A stretch of DNA of 64,000 bases from Triatoma infestans (Eukaryota; Arthropoda; Insecta; Hemiptera; Reduviidae), in NCBI GenBank assembly GCA_011037195.1, contig JAAEAF010003721.1:1-64000 (forward strand). The letters are read 5' to 3'. How positions within the stretch are numbered: position 1 is the first letter of the stretch; each line of letters starts with the position of its first letter. Below, in pieces: positions 1 through 11,399 of the stretch. Both the position numbers and the translations under genes were made by a program. The notes below the pieces were generated by a model that saw only the letters and a program-made list of their open reading frames with translations, had not been told where the DNA came from and searched no databases.

Positions 1-489
1 TCCAATAAAACTGAAAACCCATTCTGTGACGTTGCATTTCCGGTTAAACAATTTTCTATGGTAACACGATCGCAATACTTGCTAGGGACTAATAGAAAAT
101 GTAAATTGCTAAGTTATTCCAGATTTCTGAAATTATATCACAGAAATATGCCATCTTGAAAACAACATTTCCGGACTATGCTGGTTTTATTTTTTTGGGG
201 GGCTTCAACAAGTTAAGAATTAAGTTCACACGCCATTTCTTACCCATTTCTGGGGTACAGTATGAGAAAGAAGAAAGAAAAATACGTTTATCAATGTCCT
301 GGGACATTAGTCCCTTAAGGATAACAAAAGTATATACATACATTTAAATAAATCAAATAACTCTACTCTGAGTTGCTGCCAAAAAATTCACAAAATACAA
401 AGAAAAGAAACAAAGGAAAAGAACATAGGTATTACTTTTAAAACTTAAAAACAGACCTTAGCAAAAATTAAAAGAAAAGAATTAAATAC
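1..489. other. AT-rich intergenic DNA, no gene seen
   Basis: I see no convincing exon or element here. Short open frames have no recognisable motif. The first bases (GTAACACGATCGCAATACTT, about 60-79) resemble one end of the abundant hairpin-ended repeat family, so the start of the window is probably the edge of one more copy. Confidence 0.5.
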
Positions 490-1664
490 TATTTACTGTA
501 CCAGCTTTTTGTGACAAATATATACAAATAATAACAAGTACATAATAATAATAATAAGTATATAATAATAGTAACTATTATGACTTTATTGCACTAATAA
601 TACGTAGAAAACAAAAAAGGAACAAGTAAAGCAAAGAAGTCATAATAATAGTAAATTATCGATTAACATAACTTTCAAATAGGTGCTCATACAAGTAGTA
701 TTTGAAAGTATTGACAGATTTGGCACGCATATCTACCGATAAAGAATTCCATAGCCTACATGCTTTTAAATAAAATGAATTTTGATAAGTTGCCGTTCTA
801 GGGTAGATCTTAAGTGCAACTGTCCTTTGTTACTAAACAGTGAATACAGATAGTCTGGCAATTTATTTCTAAACAGAAAATAAATAAAAGTACCTAAGAA
901 ATATTGCCGTCTGTATTCAATATTTAGCCAGTTCAGCCGGTGGTAATAAGGAGTAATATGCTCATCTCTCCTGACACCAAAATGAAACGAACACTAGAGT
1001 TTAGAGCTCTTTGTATCTTCGTATTCACTTCAGAAGTCAGGTCCAAATAAACAAGACAGCAGTAATCTACATGTGGGAGGACGAGTGTCTGAACCAACTG
1101 CTTTCTTCATGAAACAGGTAGAATCTCTTTATGATACTTCAGTTGATACAAAGGTCTGTTCATTCTATTGACATCACCCACATGATTGTGCCAAGTTAGG
1201 GTGCTACTGAGGGTAACCCCCAAGAACTAAGCAGTATCAATATAAGTAAGATCAATGTTACCAATCTTGATCCTAGGGATATGTTCGAAATCGATGCCAC
1301 TAACATATCTAGAGCTACCACCTATCATCGCTTTCATTTTACTGGTATTAAAAGATAAATTTTTATCTAATGCCCAGTTAAAAACAGATGCAACTTCATC
1401 ATTTACACATCTAATTCCCTTCTTCAATTCATTACAAGAAAATGATAATAGAGAATCAAATCATCAGCATAAGTAAGATGCTTACAGTTTAAGATAGCTG
1501 AAGAGATATTACTAACATAAACTGAGAACAATAGCGGACCTAAAACAGAGCCTTGCGGCACACCAGAAGTAACATTATGCTGTCTCCAAGAACGGTAGAG
1601 ACTGTGGTGGGCTCACGGACCATCCGCTCCCGCATTACTCGTAGCTGTCCGCAAGGGGGGGGTT

Positions 1665-2294
1665 TTGTCACCCCTAATGTGGAGCCTGGTGGTGGATGAG
1701 CTCCTCTGCAAACTGACGGACCTCGGCATTGCCTGTCAGGGATATGCTGACGATGTCGTCATTATTGCTAGAGGGAAGTTTGAAGAAACCCTCTGTGACA
1801 TAATACAGAGGGGGTTAGATATCACTAGTGGGTGGTGTGGCTCAGTGGGGTTGAAGGTCAATCCAACGAAAACCACTGTGATACCCTTCACTAGGAAAAG
1901 AACACTCCCACGCCTGAAAAATATCCGGCTAGCCGGAGAAGAATTAGGGTGGGAAAAGGAGGTTAAGTACCTAGGGGTAACTTTTGATAGTAAACTCCTA
2001 TGGAAGAAACACATTGAATTAACTGTTAATAAGGCCACTGGCGCCCTCATGATATGTAGGAGGATGGCGGGCAAATCCTGGGGATGCCCCCCGAGAATCC
2101 TACGGTGGATGTACACCATGATGGTGAGACCAGTTATCACCTATGGCGCGGTGGCTTGGTTTAGGAAGACCAAAGAAGTATCGGTCAGGAGAACTCTTGA
2201 CAAGGTACAGCGGCTCGCATGCTTATGCATGACGGGGGCTATGAGGACTTGCCCCACCGCCGGGATGGAGGTTATCTGTCACCTTTGCACCTAG
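1665..2294 (+). pseudogene. Reverse transcriptase C-terminal half of inserted LINE
   Basis: A 209-residue frame with the catalytic GYADD, then LKVNPTKTTVIPFTRKR and VKYLGVTFDSKLLWKKHIE, the usual palm-to-thumb text of RNase-H-bearing LINEs. It stops at 2294 and the protein continues in the next frame from about 2290. The N-terminal half of RT and the endonuclease are absent, as expected of a 5'-truncated insertion. Confidence 0.8.
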
Positions 2295-3085
2295 TGGTGG
2301 AAAGGGCGGCGAAGGGGGCTCTTCTTAGGATCTCTAGGGGTGGTGCAGGAGGCGGGGAAGGGCTGGGGGTTAGAGAGTTGGTATTCTCACCTTTGGGCTC
2401 CCCCATCTGGCACCTTCCTAGGGACGGTATGAGTAAGAGGTACAGCTTCACTAAAAATTTTTCGTCGAAGCTAGGGTCCAAGAGTGAGTGGAGCGAGGGA
2501 TCCGCTCTGTTGGGCATCAAGGAACATGCCATTAAATGGTATACTGATGGGTCGAAGACCCTCGAGGGGACTGGGGCGGGGGTGGTTGGTCCAAGGATCA
2601 AGCATTCGGAACCCATGGGTAAATTTCCCAGCATCTTCCAGGCGGAGATACACGCTATCGGAAGATGTGTACAATTTAACCTCGATAGGGGATATAGGAA
2701 CCAGGAGATTGTTATCCTTTCCGATAGTCAAGCAGCCATTAGAGCTTTGGTTGCACCAGTTATTAACTCTAAAATGGTTTGGGAATGCCTAGATAAACTT
2801 AACGATCTAGGCAGGAGGAACAAAGTTGCACTTTGGTGGGTGCCGAGGCATGTTGGCATTGAAGGGAATGAGATGGCCGACGCCCTGGCCAAGATAGGCG
2901 CTATGACCCCACTTCTGGGGCCGGAACCTTTTTGTGGGATTAGCGACCAGTTTCTGTCAGAGGAACTTAGGAAGGAGGAGGAGACGAAGAGATCTCAACT
3001 CTGGTACTCCCTCCCCGGGTGCGGCAGGCCAAGATCTGCTTGGGAAATTATAACCAACGGAGGTCGGAGGTCTGCATTGGATTGA
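2219..3085 (+). pseudogene. RNase H domain of inserted LINE
   Basis: From about 2530 the frame carries an RNase H1 fold: YTDGSK (first Asp), FQAEIHAI (Glu), LSDSQAA (Asp) and GNEMADALAK (last Asp), so all four catalytic acidic positions are still visible. The domain removes RNA from the RNA:DNA hybrid during second-strand synthesis. The zinc-knuckle tail continues in another frame at 3019-3234. Confidence 0.8.
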
Positions 3086-3499
3086 GCAAGAACAAGCTCC
3101 GCGTTCTTACGGGTTTTCTCACGGGGCATTGCCGACTTAGAGGACACCTGGTGAAGCTGGGTTTGGAAAGTGACAGCTCATGCAGATTCTGTGGGGAGAT
3201 GGAGGAAACTCCACTACATCTCCTAACAGACTGAGAGGTTACTACTCAGAGAAGGTTCAGGAACCTGGGCAGCCACCAGGTGGAGGAGGGGGACATACCC
3301 TCTTTAGAGCCCGTCAGAATACTGGGGTTCCTTAGGGATCTCAGACTCATGGAGGTGTTGTAGAACGGAGGTTCAAATTGGACATCTGTTAGGGTGCTGT
3401 GGGCAAGCCTGCGGCACCCAGGGGGCATAGCACAATAGACCGGATAAAGGTCGCAGTGCGTTGGCCCCCCCCGCTTCAAAAAAAAAAAAAAACATTTTC

Positions 3500-4511
3500 C
3501 CAGCATGAGCGAGCACCATTCATTCCAACGACACATTGACGCCGAAACAACCCATTTCCGAGCACTGCAAGAAAAATTTAAATTTTCAAGAACAAAAAGG
3601 AGTTTAGAATGGTTGACAGAATCGAAGGCCTTAGTCAAGTAAATAAAAACAAAAACAAAATAGTAACCATTCGTTTGTCAATTGCAAGTCGAATGTCATC
3701 AGTTAGTTTTAATAAAGCAGTCTGAGTACTAAAGTTTCGATATCCAGATTGGAAGGGATCTAATAAATTATTAGTAAGAAGGTAGTCAAAAATTTGCTTG
3801 GAAACTATTCTTTCTAAAGGCTTGGATGTAGCACAAAGAATGGAAATTGGACGAAAATTATCTAAGGAGGAAGGTAATTTAGTTTTGGGAATAGGAAGGA
3901 TAAGAGATAGTTTCCACAAAGAGGGAAAAATTGAATTAGTTAAAGAAAAGTTATATATGTCAAGAAGAGAAGGGATTATAACAGGAACAGATTTCTTTAG
4001 GAAATTAATTGGGATATCATCAACACCCACAGCCTCAGATCTACTTTTAAATAAATTATCTAATAGTACGTCTAATGTGATATGTTGAAAGTAAAATTTG
4101 TTGTCACCAGTTACTTGCATAGTCAGTGTTCTAAAAGGAATTGTAGAGTCAGTCACTTTGCTGAAGAAAGAGGAGAAGTGAGTTTGGATGTCGTCGAGAC
4201 TGAACAAAATAGAACTAGAGAATTTTTCGACTTTGTAAGACTCTCTGGTTCTTTAATTTACTCCACATCATTCTAGAATCCCTAATATCTGAAAACTTAG
4301 TGCAATAAAACTTCCGTTTAGCTGTTCTGACCCTTGCCTGTACCTGATTTCTAAGTATTCGGTACTTAGAGAAGACGGACTCACGACGAGAACGAGTAAA
4401 TGCTCTTCTCAGTGAATCACGCTCCCTCATTAACACACGAATATCCTCAGTCAACCAAGGGGCTGTTGGCCTCTTAAGCCTCACAGAACGAAGTGAGGCA
4501 TGCTTGTCCAT
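3500..4511 (-). pseudogene. LINE linker and N-terminal reverse transcriptase
   Basis: The frame at 4215-4511 is the Arg-rich linker that follows the endonuclease (RRAFTRSRRESVFSKYRILR). The frame at 3635-4207 is RT fingers/palm: VGVDDIPINFLKK, SLILPIPK, NFRPISIL, and FQSGYRNFSTQTALLKL. The continuation at 3500-3638 has KAFDSVNH, the first catalytic aspartate region. At least two frame changes lie in it, so no intact ORF2 remains. Confidence 0.75.
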
Positions 4512-4550
4512 TGTGGAAATTATATATTGCTGAAAAAATTCACTTTTTCA

Positions 4551-5120
4551 TCAACGAGGTTGATTCCACAATTGAAAACCAGTCCACATTTCTAGATCAG
4601 TCTGATACCTCTCCAAATTAAACTGTTTAAAGTCACTGTAAACAAAATTTGTTGCGGAAGGATGGGAAACTTTAAAGGAGTATTTGATTTCAATTTGGTC
4701 ATGAGACGAAGGAAAGGAATGGTACAGGGTGTTGGGAATGTTGAATGACCTTTTCAATGTCATCAACAATGATAGCTGTGTGATGAGTGGGGAAGAAAGG
4801 AACTGGAGTTAAATTGCTTTCATACAGGAAATTCCTTAAGTAATTACTGTCAAACGAGTTGGAGTTCATGTCCGTATTCCAGTCACCCAAAATGACTACA
4901 TGCTTATACAAGGTATATATTGAGTTATAACCGACTCAAAGTTTATTTAAAATAGGTAGCTAATTTTAGGGGGACGGTAGACGATAGTCAAGAGTAACTT
5001 AGAAATTTCTAGACCAGAAATCTCTACCATTAAAAACTCTGGTCGAGAACAATAAACAGATCCAGAGGTAGCCAGAACTTTCACTTTGAGTGTTCTGTGG
5101 ACGTACAGACCCACACCGTC
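4551..5120 (-). pseudogene. LINE apurinic-like endonuclease remnant
   Basis: Pieces in more than one frame show the endonuclease signature VVILGDWNTDM near 4870-4900 and upstream text (RVGLYVHR, VYCSRPEFLMVEI) typical of the EEP endonuclease fold that nicks target DNA for LINE insertion. Frame breaks separate the pieces. Position between ORF1 and RT on the minus strand fits a LINE ORF2. Confidence 0.6.
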
Positions 5121-6359
5121 GGCTGTCTTCTCAACGAATCAAACAGTAGTCACTAAGACTCACCACCGTATCATTAACATGTGGTTTTAGCCACATTTAT
5201 AAAGTAATGATATGGTAGAAATTCCTAGTGAAAAAATCCCGAAATTCGTCAAAATAGGCAAGCAATGTTAACTGACAGTTAATATGACAAATAGATAGAT
5301 TACTTGATCATGATCATTTGTAAAAAACATATTCGTGAACATTAACACCATCACAACCAAAACACAAAAAATAGACCATCACAAAAAAAAAGTCTAGAAA
5401 TCAAATTAAAAAGTAAATAAACATACAAATAAATGATAATTGCAATCAGTAAACAAGAAAGATAAATGTAAATTTTAAGTAAGACGAACTTAATGAGAAA
5501 TATATTAAAGAGAAGTTGTAAAAACCATGAATGTAAAAATGAAGAGGAATATAATAATACAAAACGAATAAAAAATAATATGAATAAGAACAAATTAAAT
5601 ATAGTAGATACAGTAAATCTGATGATTAATAATATCCTACACATAGTAATAATGATACTTATGTTAATGAAAATTCTAAAAGAAATGTAACAAAAATGAG
5701 AAAAAATAAAATGAAATATGAAATACATACAATTAAGAGCAAAAAGGAAAAAAGAAAAAAATTAAAATTATCAATGAATGTGCATGGCAGCAATATTACT
5801 TTAAAAATACAATATGAATATGAAAATACACAAGAGAGAAGCAGACGTCTGAAAGCCAGCAGTAGAACGGATGAAATGCATCATTTCGGGATGTCCTCGG
5901 GTGTGTTTATAGAAACCACAGGACAGCCATTCTTCCTCACAAGAACTCTACCACCCTTTACCCAAACATACCTAACTGTGCCCGCACGTTTAGCAGCTCT
6001 GGCCATGCCGTATAACTTTTTTCCTTAAATACTAATGCATCTCTCGTACTCTGAGAAAGGTTGCAATGATTGGTGGCGGTCGGGGGGGATCCAGAGTACT
6101 AGGACCCGCTCTAGCCCTGAAAACCATATCCACACCCGACACATCTACATGTAACACAAGACCAATTTTATTCAAAAGATCCTAAGTGTTTTCACCAGGT
6201 TGTACTGGAACATTATTTATTTCCACAGTTTTACTTCTAGCAGACTGTCGTAACTGCTCAACAGTTAGTTGCAGACCATCCACTTTTTCTTCCAAAACTT
6301 TTTTTTCCCGAGTAAGTGAGCCTACTTGATTCACAAGTAGGTCAACTTCAGTTTGCATG

Positions 6360-6737
6360 TTATTGATAGAAGTTGCATTTAATCGAGCTATGGCATTCTT
6401 CTACTGATTTGATAACATCTAGAAACTGCAATTTCTGCTCCTCCATAAATTTATGCAGCGAAGCTGAATTAGTTTGGGGTAGTTTTAACACTTCCTGTAT
6501 ATCGGAATTGGAAGCGGTCCGCACAAAGGAGGAAACAGCCGGCGACATTTCATTTCCAGATCTGAGCTCCTTTTCACATGCAGAGCAATACCATTTCTTA
6601 TTTAACTCCTTTAAAGTATTCAAATCATTGAGGGTGAGGTGAATACACTCAATATGAAATAAAAGTTTGCGCTTACTACAATTAACATTATTTGAACTAC
6701 GAGCGAGAATTACCTTAAATAGCGCACACTTCGCCAA
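6360..6737 (-). pseudogene. LINE ORF1 fragment with PHD-like zinc finger
   Basis: A 125-residue frame whose first third has the spacing of a PHD-like finger: an early Cys, FHIECI, then WYCSACE. ORF1 proteins of CR1/Jockey-type LINEs often begin this way and are thought to bind nucleic acid or chromatin during retrotransposition. A coiled-coil-like stretch (HKFMEEQKLQFLDVIKSVEE) follows. It lies at the 5' end of the minus-strand LINE, where ORF1 is expected. The finger looks partly eroded, because the usual CxxC at its start is not clear. Confidence 0.55.
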
Positions 6738-7209
6738 CTTTTTAATTTAGTAATTTTTAGTAATTGTAATTTTTTAGAAATAAAAAGGGGTAAATACAAA
6801 ATTAAAAATTTTCCAGTTCAGTTTCGACAGATTTTCATTTGAAAATAGGTAAAATAAGTAATAATTACTTGGATTTAGATATATCACTAGACGCCAGCTT
6901 GGGGCCAAACTTCAAAGATTTACAAACAGACAAACAATTGTGATAAATATTTGCCGCACAACTACTGTTCTCCCCACTACTCACTGCACTGACTTCAAAC
7001 TATTAAAACTGCCTCAAGGTCACAAGATTTAATAAATTGAATTACTGATTTCCAAATAATTGTTCGATAAAAGTTTATGAAATTTCACAATATTAATTAA
7101 CAACGGCTAATCTATAGGTAAGCAATAATTCACAACAAACAAACGCTTACAACCGCAGATTAAGAAATAGAACTTAAGAACGATACGTACTGTATGTATG
7201 GCAGCTAGT

Positions 7210-7534
7210 CTCAGAGAAAGAGAGATTTACCCAAAGTTTACGACCGTGGCCCCAGTGGATAAACTTTTAAAGCCTATTGCCTCCCACATGTTACATTTGA
7301 TCCAAATATATGGATATATCTGTAATTTTTGTTAGAGTAAATCAAATTAATTTAACATATTCATACTTACGGCAAAGCTCACACTTCTTGACCCTCTCCC
7401 ATTCTCTGTCACACCCTTCGGCAAAAAAATTGCCAACGCATAATGCAAAGGCGATATGACCTACTTTCCTGTGAACTTTGTCAATTTTTCTGAACAGAAC
7501 CTCAAACTGGCCGTTCACGTCTCCAAATATCAAA
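7210..7534 (-). pseudogene. Cwf19l1: CWF19L1-like gene relic (two exons)
   Basis: Exon 7371-7534 (minus) translates to GDVNGQFEVLFRKIDKVHRK and LCVGNFFAEGCDREWERVKK, matching the N-terminal metallophosphoesterase-like part of CWF19-like protein 1 (lariat-debranching/splicing-associated family). It has an acceptor (ATTCTAG) and a strong donor (GTAAGTATG). The next piece, from about 7315 down, begins after ATTACAG in the matching phase and reads HIHIFGSN, the expected following motif, but then meets an in-frame TAG and later another stop. Introns are retained, so this is not a processed copy. Either the gene is decayed or my second exon is wrong. The start exon was not found. Confidence 0.6.
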
Positions 7535-8109
7535 CTAGAATTTGATAAAATAAACAAAAATTAATTTGGATGAAAAAAATTATGGTATTAGTCACATACA
7601 TACATTAACATTTATTTTCTTTCAAAAACGATTTTTTTTTAAACTGCGTCATTTTACTACTTTTAAGTGTTACAAAAGGGAACAAGCTGAAGGCAAGAAA
7701 TACGGCTGCATTCGGCGACCATTCGCTTATTTTAGATTATTGTCAAGGCATGACAGAGTAATGGGATCCAGTTCGTGCATAAACCAACATGAATATCGCA
7801 GTATTTTGGCGGACATAGATTTTTTTTTTTTTACTGAATGTAGTCCTATCCTAAACTCCAGAACAGCAGAAATGAATTACGATAATAAAACTTAAAAATT
7901 GATCCAATAGTAACATGTTATTAACTTTCTGTTGCCATCATAAAAACACCAATGGTACCCAAAACGTAGAGCAACAAAGAATTATTTTTCTTTAAAAACT
8001 CCTCTGGCCATTGCCGTACAAACATCTCACTGTAATTTTTAGGCCTGACGATTTGAATACCATTTCAAAAATTAACTTCTTATTTGTCTCTAACCAAGAT
8101 AGAAATTGT
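7535..8109. other. No gene seen
   Basis: AT-rich DNA with two T-runs (near 7630 and 7820). The plus-strand frame at 7566-7895 has no recognisable domain and is low in complexity. The first exon of the CWF19L1-like relic would be expected here or further up, but I could not pick it out. Confidence 0.4.
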
Positions 8110-9060
8110 ACATTTCCATACTAACTATCTTGTTTTAGGTACATTAAGAGATGGGACCACTTTCCTCCCTTTAGCAGGTTAAAAACCTCTTCTTTGGGCA
8201 ATTTTGTCTTTTTTAGCCATTTAACCCTCCATTCAGAAGAGCGGTACATACCCCAATGAAGTGATAGGTATTCTCCACTTCTCTGGCATTGCACAGGCAA
8301 CATATAGAGCAATCAACTCGTTTCTAGCATTTGAAATTCAAATTAAGGGACTTCCAGTCCTAACTTTACAGATCCATCGCACTGTATCTAAATCAAAATC
8401 ATCATTTAGATACAAATTGCCATTTAGTACAAAGCCTACTGTATAATTCATACCTTGATTGTTTGCACTTATTTAACGCTTCTACTTTTAAGATCTTTTA
8501 CTACAATCAGCCTAAATGTTTGCAGAAACTAAATTAGGCAAACGGGAGGCAGGCAATTCTAAAACTCTTAATATATACTTAATGTGAAGCTTCAAAATAT
8601 AAGTACATATAGAATCAACTTCGGTTTCAAAATCTACTAATAATTTGGGATATGCTGAGGAAAAGCCAGGAGCTTTTTTATAAAATCTCTTCTAAATTTC
8701 TCTAAATAATCACGAAGTTCAAATCCCCATACCTTGTGATCCATAGCTCACTCAATACAGAACGAGAAACTGATTGATATACTTCTAATTCACGAATTTA
8801 TAACTTCAAATAGGGTTCCTAGAAAAAGCGCTAAATAACTCAAACAACTTCCATTTTTCAAATGACGAGAGTTTACCACCATTTCGAAACACTAATATCT
8901 TTGATTTGGCTGATAGTTAATCCCCCATATTCACTTAGAGTTATTGATAATTCTTTGTAATTTAACCGGGGATAGATGTCTATAAAACGACATCATCGGC
9001 GTGACATGAGGCATCTAATATTTCCCGCCTTCTCCGGTGCTGTCATTAAGGAAAAAGGGC
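8110..9060 (-). mobile_element. Decayed LINE reverse transcriptase fragment
   Basis: Minus-strand reading in broken frames gives ADDVVL (near 8985, the catalytic box with Tyr changed to His), KILVFRNGGKLSSFEKW, then VRWICKVRTG, and finally the conserved tail RVKWLKKTKL with a Cys-rich region before it. This order is the palm-to-C-terminus of an insect-type LINE ORF2. Many stops; not coding now. Confidence 0.65.
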
Positions 9061-10280
9061 TAAAAGTAAAGGGGATAAAAGGCAACTTTGTATTACACCA
9101 ATTTTAGTGTTTAAAAATATTTATAACAATAGTAAATCTATTAATATTAACTTACACAAGAGCACTAGCACTTGTAGCTGCCATTTCTGTCAACACTTTT
9201 AGATATTGGACTGACTTAAAAGACACCCTTTGACAGTTATAACGATTCAATGATCACAAAAAGTATTTTGCCTGTAAAAGAAATCCTTTTAACAAATTCA
9301 CAATCATTTAACAACTTTATGAACATTATTTAAAAAAAAAACAAAATTTACAAGGTACTTACACAAATTTGGCAGTTTGACACTTATACAACATTCAAAC
9401 TAGGCACAATTTGAGACGTAAAGTTTATTTTAACTAACAAACAATGTAGCCACATTAATTTTTCATTTTTTTTTTGCAATCAAAAATAATAATCTCAAAT
9501 CCTGACGACTTTGTTTGACACATATTTAAATTTAGGCATTTCACCCTAATATTTATAATAAGCGGTGCAAATGAAGTAGCAAATTAAAAAAAATAATTAT
9601 AAGCGCCCGCCTCCACAGCACATTTCTAAAATAAGATTTAACTTTGGTCGTTGTTAATGAAACAAGCAAAACGATTGTTGGCAGGAGTCAAAGAAAAACG
9701 TTTTTACTTTAAAAAAATCTGAAGTGAAACTTCAGACTTTCTTTTCTGCAATTTACATAATTATAATTGAATTAATAATTTTCTGACATATAACTCTACT
9801 AGATGTTAGCTAACTTCCAGATATATGATCTAAACTTTATAAATACGAACCTTTTTGAGGAAAACTCAAAAAATTATTCAGAATGTAGTACTCCTGGTTG
9901 ACCGATTTTGATTCGGTGGTAGGAAACATTTTTTCTAACATCTCTCTCCCCCAGAAATCCCCCCCACTAAATGAATTTTCTCGGAAAAATTTTTAAACAA
10001 AAGTGATACGTCTCTGTATTTATAGTTAGTATACCAAGTTTAATGAAAGCTGTTTGTGTTTTTATAGTAGGAATCACAGAAAACTGAAAAACTGTTCAGT
10101 GAAGTCGCACTGATTTTGTTCAAATTCAGAATTTTGTCACCGTATTTAGTTCTAAATTAAACTATTTAGATCATACAATTATATAATAATCTGAAACAAC
10201 ACTTCCCCAAAACCTAACCCCACCACTCCCCCAAAATTGCTCCTAAATGAATTTTACTAGGGAAATATTACAAGTATTGT
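9061..10280. other. AT-rich DNA with degraded repeat text
   Basis: No gene is visible. From about 9880 to 10260 there are blocks also seen in the abundant hairpin-ended family (CCCCCAGAAATCC, AATTTTCTCGGAAAAAT, then a CCACTCCCCCAAAA block), so this is a worn copy. 9061-9880 shows nothing I recognise. Confidence 0.45.
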
Positions 10281-10284
10281 TAAA

Positions 10285-10350
10285 ATTGTAATCAGTGATA
10301 TTTTCCGTGATAGCCTGCTTCATTTCATGGTCATCGACCAGTTTCAGGCG
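10285..10350 (-). repeat. Hammerhead-like foldback, one arm
   Basis: Minus-strand text ATGGGCGAACGCC..GAAACTGGTC|GATGACC is the 3' half of a hammerhead-like core. It is preceded on the plus strand by CAGTGATATTTTCCGTGATA, the same flank seen at 17118 and near 42445. The CTGATGA box is mutated (TTGATTA), so this copy cannot be active. Confidence 0.5.
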
Positions 10351-10440
10351 TTCGCCCATAATCAAAATGTTTGCCAAAACAGTGTGATAAAACAGACTTG
10401 CACATAGCAAATTTATACATAGAGAGCAAGTTTATATAAA

Positions 10441-10843
10441 TATTACGGGCCCCCCTGCAATGCGGGGTTTTGTTCCCCCTAGTTATGCCACTCGACATGT
10501 ATTCTCTGTAAAAAATCATTTTTGAAAACACGTTCGCAATATTTTTTCTTTCAGTGATGATAGAAACATAAAAATAGAAGCTAGAAGTTCCTAGGAAGAG
10601 AAAATTTAAGGGCAGCACAAGAAATCAGTCTCTTTGTGTTCAACACAACTTAATAAACGGAAAATAGCAGAAAGTCGGTACTGATAGGTGCTTTTTGTCA
10701 AAATCGGTCAACTGGATGTACCACTTTGCTGAATAGATTTTGTTTTTTAGTATTTTTTCGATTTTCTCAAAAACGGCTGCAACGATATTTTCTTTTAATT
10801 TCTTACATCAACCAAACATATAGAAAGCTAAAACTATTATTTG
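10441..10843 (+). repeat. Direct repeat, left copy
   Basis: About 400 bases beginning at GGGCCCCCCTGCAATGCGGG and ending near AAACTATTATTTG. It is repeated in the same orientation at 12941-13369 with small indels. Its second half (TCAAAATCGGTCAACTGG, AAAACGGCTGCAACGAT) is shared with the hairpin-ended repeat family. It contains no coding frame. Confidence 0.75.
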
Positions 10844-10884
10844 TATGACCTATTTGGGGTACGGGAACTCAAATTCGGGCGCCA

Positions 10885-11396
10885 GGTATTGTATACCTCG
10901 TAACAATCACGCGATTCCTAGTAGGCCATAATTAAGTAATTTCTTTCTTTCCTTAGAAGTTTAAAGAAGGTAGACAAAATGGTTTACTAGTCTTGTTCAC
11001 TCTTTAATTTAGTGAGTTACAAATTTAATTCGTATACAGTACAGTTATTAAATTAGAGATAAGCTTACCGTTATGATATACCATAGGTATTGACTCATTT
11101 ATTACACTGTTTTCTCGTATGTGGCCACAAATTTATTTTAGAATAACTCTATTTCACCGTGACTATTACACCTCACTGCGCGGTACGGGATGCGGATAAC
11201 CAACTTCTTATACTGGAACAAATTTAGTTCACGGCAAAACAACATATAGGGAGTACTCCACTTGCGAACGAAAAAGTTGGAGAAAACTCATATAGTTCAA
11301 AGTCTATAGCGGTAATTCTTCTATTTAGGCAGCTTGCACTACCTGTTGGGTGAATTCGGTACTATCTCTTCCTTCTTTATAATATCACGTTATAAC
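10885..11396 (-). repeat. Gypsy-type LTR with adjoining primer-binding site
   Basis: Read on the minus strand, a purine tract GTGAGGGGGGA (11397-11407) is followed by about 510 bases and then by TGGCGCCCGAATTT (10871-10884), which looks like a primer-binding site. That makes 10885-11396 an LTR. The pol remnant lies on the polypurine side. No second LTR was found, so the borders rest on these two motifs only. Confidence 0.45.
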
Positions 11397-11399
11397 TCC

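Larger units (their letters stand above)
1577..3492 (+). mobile_element. 5'-truncated LINE with RNase H (I/LOA/R1-like), inserted in another LINE
   Basis: A plus-strand LINE fragment ending in a run of A (3478-3492). It keeps the second half of RT (GYADDVVIIA at about 1740), an RNase H domain in another frame (KWYTDGSKTLEGTGAGVV, ILSDSQAAIRAL, WVPRHVGIEGNEMADALAK) and a terminal Cys-rich motif (CRFCGEMEETPLHLL). RNase H in a LINE points to the I/LOA/R1 group. ACATT is repeated on both sides (1572-1576 and 3492-3496) as a possible target duplication. The frame shift near 2294 shows decay. Related fragments occur at 26700-27050, 29095-30055 and 60240-60725. Confidence 0.8.
490..6740 (-). mobile_element. 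LINE (Jockey/CR1-like), nearly full length, split by another LINE
   Basis: A non-LTR retrotransposon on the minus strand. Reading from 6740 downwards I see ORF1 with a zinc finger, an AP endonuclease (about 4550-5120), a linker, and reverse transcriptase in two blocks (3500-4207 and 490-1576). The RT carries GVPQGSVLGPLLF (about 1525-1566) and the catalytic YADD at 1460-1471. Stops and frame changes show it is dead. A second LINE interrupts the RT at 1577-3492; removing it restores the frame as WENVTSGVPQGS. The family call rests on RT style and on the PHD-like ORF1; assignment to CR1 rather than Jockey is uncertain. Confidence 0.8.
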
